This document shows, piece by piece, positions 57,236 to 64,000 of a DNA stretch of 64,000 nt. Source of the stretch: Siphonodentalium dalli (Eukaryota; Mollusca; Scaphopoda; Gadilida; Siphonodentaliidae); NCBI GenBank assembly GCA_032622095.1, contig CP136061.1, positions 259,068,077 through 259,132,076 on the forward strand, in the 5' to 3' direction. Below the pieces are notes generated by a model. That model was not told the DNA's origin, ran no database searches, and saw only the letters and a list, made by a program, of their open reading frames with translations. Numbering within the stretch: position 1 is the first letter of the stretch; the number at the start of each line of letters is the position of its first letter. The position numbers and the translations under genes were made by a program.

Positions 57236-57640
57236 CAAGACAGTCAATGACTGTGGGTCACTCACCAGACTTTAAAGACTGAGACTCTGAAGACTACAAG
57301 GGTCAGCACGTGACAATATCGCTTGAGACAAGTAGTTCTAAACAGGAGGTTTAGGTTCTCAGAGCTGGAGGTTCTCAAATGAGCAAGGCTCGTCAAATGA
57401 AATTTCTAATTGCACACCAATCTCTTACCTTTTATAGAAAACAACCATACCACAGTACTAAGTTCACAAAAATCCTTTTGCACATCCCTCTTAGATTGAA
57501 TTTTACAACTGGTACCAGTACTTCAAGCTCTCAAACGTTTGAAAATTACCAACCCCATCAAGTTAAAATTTGTGGCCAATTTGGTCCAACAGTTCAACCT
57601 GAAGTAGGAACATATGGACTGTTGGTTTAAAACATACATG
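57236..57640. repeat. Unknown dispersed repeat, copy 1
   Basis: 'acaagacagtcaatgactgt' + 'ggg', 'aagactgagactctg', 'gtcagcac' and 'aaacagga' align in order with 59758-60160; later parts are more diverged. The 83-codon frame inside is not supported by the other copy. Confidence 0.65.
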
Positions 57641-58033
57641 AGGGAAAAACAAACCAAACTATGAGAACAATTCTAACCTATTTTTGATGTGAACATCTAA
57701 TCTACAACTAATGTTATACCAGGCATGAAACTGTTTAAATTTTGATCAAATAGGGGGTCAAAACTCCACCGCTCTACACTCCTTCCACATTGCCCCCACC
57801 CAGGCTTCCTAGAAATCAATATTATTATACCAGTACCAAACAGGATAGAGGAGAGTTAAATCTCTTATCTCTGCCCATATTAGAACAAATGTGAATCCCC
57901 ATCTATGAGATCCATTCATCTAGTAATATCAATATACCCCCACTATCCAATAGGGTATGATTTCACCTGGATAAGTGGTGGTTAAGAAAATAATATTGGG
58001 ACAGCCAAGTCTGTATTTATGGTGTCTGTCCCC
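57641..58033. other. No gene recognised
   Basis: No repeat or coding feature recognised. Confidence 0.5.
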
Positions 58034-58378
58034 TGCAGAATGAGGTCCACAGAAGGTGAATTTAATGACACTATTCCCCAATGTGGAATAGCACAACATA
58101 TTCCAATAAAATAAACTTTTATCTGAGTTTTTTCAGAACGATATCAATCTTATTCATCAGGTTAATTTTTACCTCAAGTCATCTTTTTATCCTATGAGAA
58201 TTTTTAACTTGTCTGTTATCAGCTACACATTTTATCTTTGTTGCTCGTGTGTCTTTTAAATAATTAGATTTTTAACCACTCGATGTACACGCATTGAAAC
58301 AAATTTATTGTGGAATGTGTTTTAAATGTATGTATAATAATAATAATAATATTCACCCTCTGGGGATCTCATTTCCTA
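58034..58378. mobile_element. Family D hairpin split by a ~255-bp insertion
   Basis: The left part 58034-58095 ('gcagaatgaggtcc', 'ggtgaattta.tgac', 'gtggaatagca') and the right part from 58349 ('attcaccctctggggatctc') are the two arms of the hairpin seen at 7056-7148. The ~255 bp between end in (taa)n, 'aataataataataat'. A retroposon-like insertion ending in a simple repeat would give this picture. Confidence 0.65.
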
Positions 58379-58989
58379 ACGAGAGGCCAATCACGATCGA
58401 CAGATGTTTAACCCATACCTTGGCGATAGCGATTAGCTATAACTGATAATTGGTCTAAGATATGATCACAGTAATACATATATCAGTACTTAAACTTAAA
58501 ATCAAAAGCTCAAATAATTTGTCTTAAGAAGGGGTTAAAGTATTTGGGGTGGAGGAGGAGTTGATTTAAATCTCATAACCCTGTCCCTATTCACACAATG
58601 ACCTCTCACTGTGAAATCCAATGGTTTAGCCATTAATCAATTTGACAGAGGATAAACAATTATCCAGCCAGCAGGTTGTTTGTCTTTACCTTCATACAAA
58701 CACCCCCTAGAGCTCTATAACATATGTCATCACTCAATTAATAACAGATTTCACTTGGAATGACATCTATTAAAGGTACTCTCATATACTCTGGATATTG
58801 GATGTTCACATGGCAATTTATTGCTATCATTATATTACATGCGACTATTGCAATAAAATCTTCATATCTTCAAAAAAGGACATCACACCTAATTAATGGT
58901 ATACAACTAAAACAAATTAGTGTCAATGAATTTTTTTTTAAATTAAATAATTTTTTTATTATTTAATATAAAAGTTTTTAAATATTTTT
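58379..58989. other. No gene recognised
   Basis: AT-rich, ending in a nearly pure A/T stretch (58930-59050). Confidence 0.5.
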
Positions 58990-59400
58990 TGCGTGTTAAA
59001 TTGAGCAAGGAAATGCAATCTAAAAAAAAATTTAAATTAAAATTTTCAAATTTAAAAACAAAGGGTCATAACTCATTTAAAATAAATCGGATCAAACCCA
59101 AATTTGAACTTGATCTGTATTTTGGGCTGATAATCTCACATCCAATTTGGTGTCAATCAGATGAATTTTGTTTTGAGTTATGGCAGCATGTGTAAATTCT
59201 AAGTAAAAAAGGGCCATAACTGTTATAAAAAAAAACTCGAATCAAACCCATATTCGAACTCGAACTGTATTTTGGGCTGAGAAACCTATATACAAAATTT
59301 GGTTCCGATCAAATAGAAAATGTTAGAGTTATCGCATTATGCCTAAAGTGTCTACGGACGGACAGACAGACCGATGGATGAACGACGAGTGGTAAATCCA
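58990..59400. repeat. Duplicated ~155-bp module ending in acgg/acag repeats
   Basis: 'aatcggatcaaaccca'/'cgaatcaaacccatattcga' and 'ctgtattttgggctga' occur in two successive modules (from about 59064 and 59222). 'acggacggacagacagaccg' follows at 59354. A fragment of the same module is at 61500-61560. This matches a repeat type I know to be common in bivalve genomes. Confidence 0.65.
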
Positions 59401-59757
59401 GACATTGACACTATGTGTACCATACTATGGTGTAGGTACACATAAAACGTTTTATCTCATGCAGAGTACAAGAAAAATATATCAAAGTTCAAACCTGTTG
59501 TGCCCCTTTAATATTTCTATTCACATTTGTAATCAATTGAAATCAATGTCGAAAAAGCTTTCCATTAATATATAAATAAAACAAACTAGACCTACAGTTC
59601 TAAAAGTGTTTTGAATAATTATTTTGTTCTCATTAACTGATACAGAGCTCTCAAGTTTTTTAAAATTTGAAAACCAAATTTCTCTTCCCATGCAACCAAC
59701 AAATCTACTAAACACAATCACATGATTAACCCCCAATAGTACTGCTATTAAACAATA

Positions 59758-60160
59758 CAAGACAGTCAATGACTGTGGGGTCGCTCAACAGACTGCAAAG
59801 ACTGATAAGACTGGGACTCTGGAGACCAAAACAGTCAGCACTTTTCATAATCACTTTAAAAGAAGTAGATTTAAACAGGATATGTGGCTAGAGAAACTTC
59901 AAGTATGTAGCTTCGTGAAAATCCACCTTGAAATTGCCAACTGTACACTACTGATCACCCCCCTCCTCCAGCTCAACAAGTCCCCTCCCGACCGGGGTCC
60001 AGACTCCCAAGTCTTAGGTTGGAATTTCACAACCGACACCTCAAACTTTCTCAAGTTGGAAATTTCCAATCTCACCGGGGGGGGGGGGGGCCGGAAAAAT
60101 CAAATTTACCCCAGCCGGCTGCAGCCGGACAACAACTCGGTTTGACCGGAAATTAAGTTG
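59758..60160. repeat. Unknown dispersed repeat, copy 2
   Basis: Partner of 57236-57640. It carries a G-run of 12 at 60079-60090 and then GC-rich 'ccagccggctgcagccgg', a small palindrome. Confidence 0.65.
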
Positions 60161-60180
60161 GTTCAAGTTTGAGATAAAGA

Positions 60181-60322
60181 GGATCTCACTAAAGTTTCTA
60201 TTTTATACGAAATTTATCAATCGAGTTCACTTGATTTGATTTGAGCTGAGGTTTACCGAGGTTCAAATAGAATGTAGTGGACAAGGTTGATCAATTATGT
60301 ATAAAATAGAACATGTTTGTTA
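60181..60322. repeat. Hairpin element family H, copy 2
   Basis: 'ggatctcactaaagtttcta' + 'ttttatacga' through 'gaggtttaccgagg' to 'tatgtataaaatagaaca', a diverged copy of 36114-36257. Confidence 0.8.
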
Positions 60323-60507
60323 TACCGATTATCAGCTGATATAGTGTTATAGACATATATTGTACACTGATTGAAAAAAACGCACTATTTTTAAGTTAAG
60401 GACATGCTACTGCAGTAAATCTGACAATAGCAACATAGCTTGGGTAATTTATTCTGATGAGTTTGGCATAAGATTACTAAGTTGATACTTGATAGACCGT
60501 TCCAACA

Positions 60508-60702
60508 TTGGTCAAGTTTCCTGTTGTTTGCATTTTATTATTTCTACGAAGGACAGAGGGCAAATGCATCATAATGCTGCTGGCAACATATTAGTTACTC
60601 ACATCTATTGAGTGCACATCTATATTGATGGATTGTTGATGCCTTTGCACTCTGTCCTTCAACTATTCATAATAACATGTGAACAACCAGGAACTTTGGC
60701 AT
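60508..60702. repeat. Inverted repeat, ~195 bp
   Basis: 'gaaggacagagggcaaatgc' pairs with 'gcctttgcactctgtccttc'; pairing extends outward, more weakly, through 'caagtttcctgttgtttgc' and 'gaacaaccaggaactttgg'. Confidence 0.7.
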
Positions 60703-61129
60703 TTTAGAGATAATCACACAAGAAGTCACCAATTTTTTGAGAATCCTGGAGAAGCACTAAGAATGTGGTTTTCTGTAGTTCACAGAATGGTCATTGTCTA
60801 CCAGTAGAACGCAGATTTGTACCTCGTGATGTCATGACATGCACAAACATGTATATTGGTGATCGCAACGCTTTGTATGCACTTTAAAAAATGACAACTA
60901 GTCATTACCTCGACTTTGGAGGAGAAATTGTTTAATACATGGGATAGTTCTGCAGTAAAAATTTGCCAGATAAGCGATCGCAGGGGAGAATTCTGCATTC
61001 GACTGGTAGACACTGACATAGTCGGCATTATTAAGAGGGTTAATGGGGTCAATATCACATGTAAACCAAGACAGTGGTTATCCAAAACCAATTCGGTATG
61101 ATGGGTTTCAGAGGAGAAGATGTTTTAAA

Positions 61130-61220
61130 TAAAGTTGACGGACGGACGGACAGACGAACGCACGGACGGACGAGGAGTGATGACTATAGCTCCACCGGAG
61201 ACTTTGTCTCAGGTGAGCTA
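61130..61220. repeat. (acgg)n repeat ending 'caggtgagctaaaaa'
   Basis: 'ttgacggacggacggacaga' followed by 'gatgactatagctcca' and 'tctcaggtgagctaaaaa' matches a 3'-end consensus frequent in bivalve repeats. The adjacent frame 60916-61101 has no independent support. Confidence 0.6.
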
Positions 61221-61560
61221 AAAACCAGATTATGCCTTTAAGATGAAATTTAAATAACCATGCTTATAAAATATAAAAGCATAAACATGCCATCTATGAT
61301 ATCTCATCATATGGCCAACACATCTGCTACCAGTTAATTAACTCAATGCAAGAGAGAGTCATTGTCACTTGATACTATATATGTTGCTCTATGTGAGAAG
61401 ACAACTTCGTGGCATTGTAAACCTGATTTATTAGATTCTACCTGGACAGTGCAAACTGTATCTTTGATATATTTTAGAGATGAATAAAATAATCAAAGGG
61501 TTATAACGCCATTAAATAATATCGGATCAAACCCATATTCGAACTCGATCTGTATTTTTT

Positions 61561-62395
61561 CCAGTTTTTAGCTAATTTCTTATTCAACGCTCGCCGTTCC
61601 TGGCCAATTGTACGCTTTGTTCGCAACATTGGTGTCTCAATGTTGCAATATTAATGAAGGAAAGATGCTAACCTTTCGATTGATGTATAATATGTATTTT
61701 TACATAGCATAAAACGCGAGTAAATATGCGCTTATATCTCTGTTCCTGATTCCTGTTAGTCGGATTTTTTCCAGTTTTTAGCTAATTTCTTATTCAACGC
61801 TCGCCGTTCCTGGCCAAATGTACGCTTTGTTCGCAATATTAGTGTCTAAATGTTGCAATATTAATGAAGGGAAGATGCTAACCTTTCGAATTATGTATAA
61901 TATGTATTTTTACATAGCGTAAAACGCGAGTAATATGCGCTTATATCTCTGTTCCTGATTCCTGTTAGTCGGATATTTTCCAGTTTTTAGCTAATTTCTT
62001 ATTCAACGCTAGCCGTTCCTGGCCAAATGTACGCTTTATTCCAAATATTAGTGTCTAAATGTTGCAATATTAATGAAGGGGATATGCTACCCTTTCGAAT
62101 GATGTATAATATGTATTTTTACATAGCGTAAAACGCGAGAAATGTGAGCTTATATCTCTGTTCCTGATTCCCGGTACTCGGATTTTTTCGTTTTTAGCTA
62201 ATTTCTTATTCAATGCTCGCCGTTCCTGGCCAAGTGTACGCTTTGTTCGCAATATTAGTGTCTAAAAGTTGCATTAGTAATGAAGGGGCTATGCTAACCT
62301 TTCGAATGATGTATAATATGTATCGTTACATAGAGCAAAACGTGAGAAATGTGAGCTTATATCTCTGTTCCTCGTTCCTGTTACTCGAAATAGTC
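61561..62395. repeat. ~209-bp tandem repeat, four copies
   Basis: Unit starts at 61561, 61771, 61980 and about 62188 with 'ccagtttttagctaatttct'; each contains 'gctcgccgttcctggcca', 'tgttgcaatattaatgaag' and 'ataatatgtatttttaca'. Decay increases toward the right. A degenerate 'gttcctgttactcgaaatag' echo continues to about 62460. Confidence 0.95.
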
Positions 62396-62459
62396 GTTCT
62401 ATACTCGGAACTCGTTCCTGTTCCTCGTTCCGTTCCTGTTACTCGAAATAGTCAATCCC

Positions 62460-63084
62460 TCTCGTTGCAACAATTATATACTGGTGTTACAACACAAATG
62501 AATTTTACATTTACTACTATTAAGAATATAAACCGCAAGGCTACATTCAACATTTCTACTAACATCATTACTATAGCTAGCCTAAAACCCCAAATGTATA
62601 GCCTTTCAAACTCACGAAATCACCCCCTCCTACGTACCTCTCCGTTCTTTGAGCCCGTTATTGAGGGATAGGAAAGGCGATCAATTATTCATTGAAACCT
62701 GTCAATAGAGAATCGGGTACCAACATGATGTAAACAATGGAATTCTGAAATAAAAGACGACTCCCAATCATCTATTTACTACCAAGCATGACACGAAACC
62801 TCAATGGCTCCAATATAGAATTAGCAGGCGAATCCTCTCGACGAACATATTTCTGAAGATAGCATGCATAATAGCTCATGATCTAAGTTATCGCTGGGCA
62901 AATGCATAAACATTTCGTTCATTTTCTGGGACTGCACGCACACACATCGGTTCATAACCGTTCTTCTGTCATGGTTGACAATAATTAATTTGTCTATTCG
63001 TATTACCAAACCATGTACGTTTTTGGCTTGAATCATTGTTAGAATGTTAGAATTAATTACTTTTCATTTGTGCTAATCAAAATA
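62460..63084. other. No gene recognised
   Basis: The 152-codon frame 62213-62671 starts in the tandem repeat and has no protein signature. Nothing else seen. Confidence 0.5.
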
Positions 63085-64000
63085 TAAAACGATATCTATA
63101 TTTGTGAATGTATGTCTGTCTGTCTGTGTTCTATAGAAAATAACGGGGGATCATCTAGATGGCACCAAATGGGTCTTTCAGGCGTAACATTTTAGATAAT
63201 GGTGTGGGTTAGAATTTCCTGTTTGTTGTTTTCATGGGCAGAAAGGGGGAGGGTAGCAATAATGTGTGTCACTGATTTCCACCAAGCTTCTACATAATCA
63301 TCTCCATGATATGAGAAATCAAATGGTGTTGTTTAAAGATGTCAAAAGTGTTCACGGAAGGGGAGAGGGGCACCAAAATTGATACAACTATTTTTAGCGC
63401 CGATTTCCACCAATTTGATTCACATTCTTCTGCACGATACAAGGAATCTAATCATGTGATTGAAAGACGGCAAATTGGTGCTGTCTGGAGAAAGATGTGG
63501 GGTACTATATTCGATTCGAATTTGTTCAGTCGCCGATTACCATCAAACTTATACATAATCATGTCCATGATATCAGGAGTCTATATCCGATGGTGCGTAA
63601 AGCTGTCGAGTCAGGGGTGCACTGAAGGGGATACGGCCACCAAACCTGATAAAAATAGTTTTACCACCGTTTTCACCAAATTGATACACATAGTTATCCA
63701 TGATGCGAGTAAACTAATCATGTGATTTAAATACGCCAAATTGGTGCCGTTTGGATGATAGAAAGAGGTGGGGGGGGGGGGGGTAATTAATTTGATAAGA
63801 CTGTGTTTATTCGCAGATTACCACCAAACTTATACAAAATCATATCCATGTTATCAGGAGTCTAATTGCGAGATTTAAATATGTCAAAAGTGGAGCCGTT
63901 CGAGTCAGGGGTGCATGGAGTGCGACATGGACACAAACATTGCTAAGAAAGAGCTTATCGTCGACTTCCACTAATTGATACATATTCTTCTCCGTGCTAC
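63085..64000 (+). mobile_element. Helentron-like element, 5' part, runs off the window
   Basis: 'tatctatatttgtgaatgta' + 'tgtctgtctgtctg' matches the minus-strand 5' end of 51187-53895, then 'ggggatcatctagatg.cac'. Internal modules alternate 'ccaccaa.ttgatacacat' and 'taccaccaaacttatacaaa' with 'ggtgccgtttgg' and G-runs (63770-63783). Confidence 0.7.

Noticed and set aside
60916-61101. 61-codon frame before the (acgg)n repeat
   Set aside because: Directly abuts a repeat tail and shows no domain or splice support.

Overview
This window is animal nuclear DNA that is AT-rich, intron-containing and dominated by repeats. Long prokaryote-style genes are absent. Instead there are hairpin-type MITEs, non-autonomous Helitron/Helentron-like elements, a tRNA-derived SINE, minisatellites and one spliced gene fragment. 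The SINE tail, the 'accaaacggctggacc' and 'gcaacgccgggta' Helentron-like ends and a (acgg)n/'caggtgagcta' repeat resemble repeats common in bivalve and other mollusc genomes. A marine mollusc is therefore my best guess; the species cannot be told. A 100-base run of N (50932-51031) marks an assembly gap.

Layout. 1-5543: four apparently identical 1353-bp tandem units ending exactly at the end of a MITE. 5544-11500: dense MITEs, including two unrelated families with a hairpin-spacer-hairpin ('double hairpin') architecture, one copy nested in a Helentron-like element. 11640-13945: ~25-copy minisatellite. 13947-14689: decayed reading frame of unknown origin. 14746-17527: Helentron-like element, hairpin, 53-bp tandem repeat. 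17528-22476: a ~4.95-kb giant palindrome whose inner arms carry two diverged, decayed copies of one unknown protein gene, head to head, and whose outer arms are near-identical and studded with 'atggcggcc' (YY1-like) motifs. 22477-41000: scattered MITEs, minisatellites of 44, 14 and 37/22 bp, a 1.47-kb TIR element splitting a minisatellite, and a TTAA-flanked piggyBac-like MITE holding another double hairpin. 41000-45300: duplicated segments with a 19-bp repeat, a hAT-like MITE with visible target duplication, and a SINE.

45379-47553 holds the only convincing host gene: two phase-0 coding exons of a type II membrane protein N-terminus, with near-perfect hairpin MITEs upstream of exon 1 and in intron 1. 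47757-64000 returns to repeats: a MITE split by a Helentron-like insertion, a LINE remnant, the gap, three more Helentron-like elements (two with internal repeats), a 740-bp TIR element, and a 209-bp tandem repeat.

No operon-like gene cooperation exists here. The biology is repeat biology: nested insertion, hairpin-driven collapse, tandem amplification between MITEs, and paired inverted gene copies. Boundaries, TSDs and shared families were found by eye; identities are estimates, not computed alignments.
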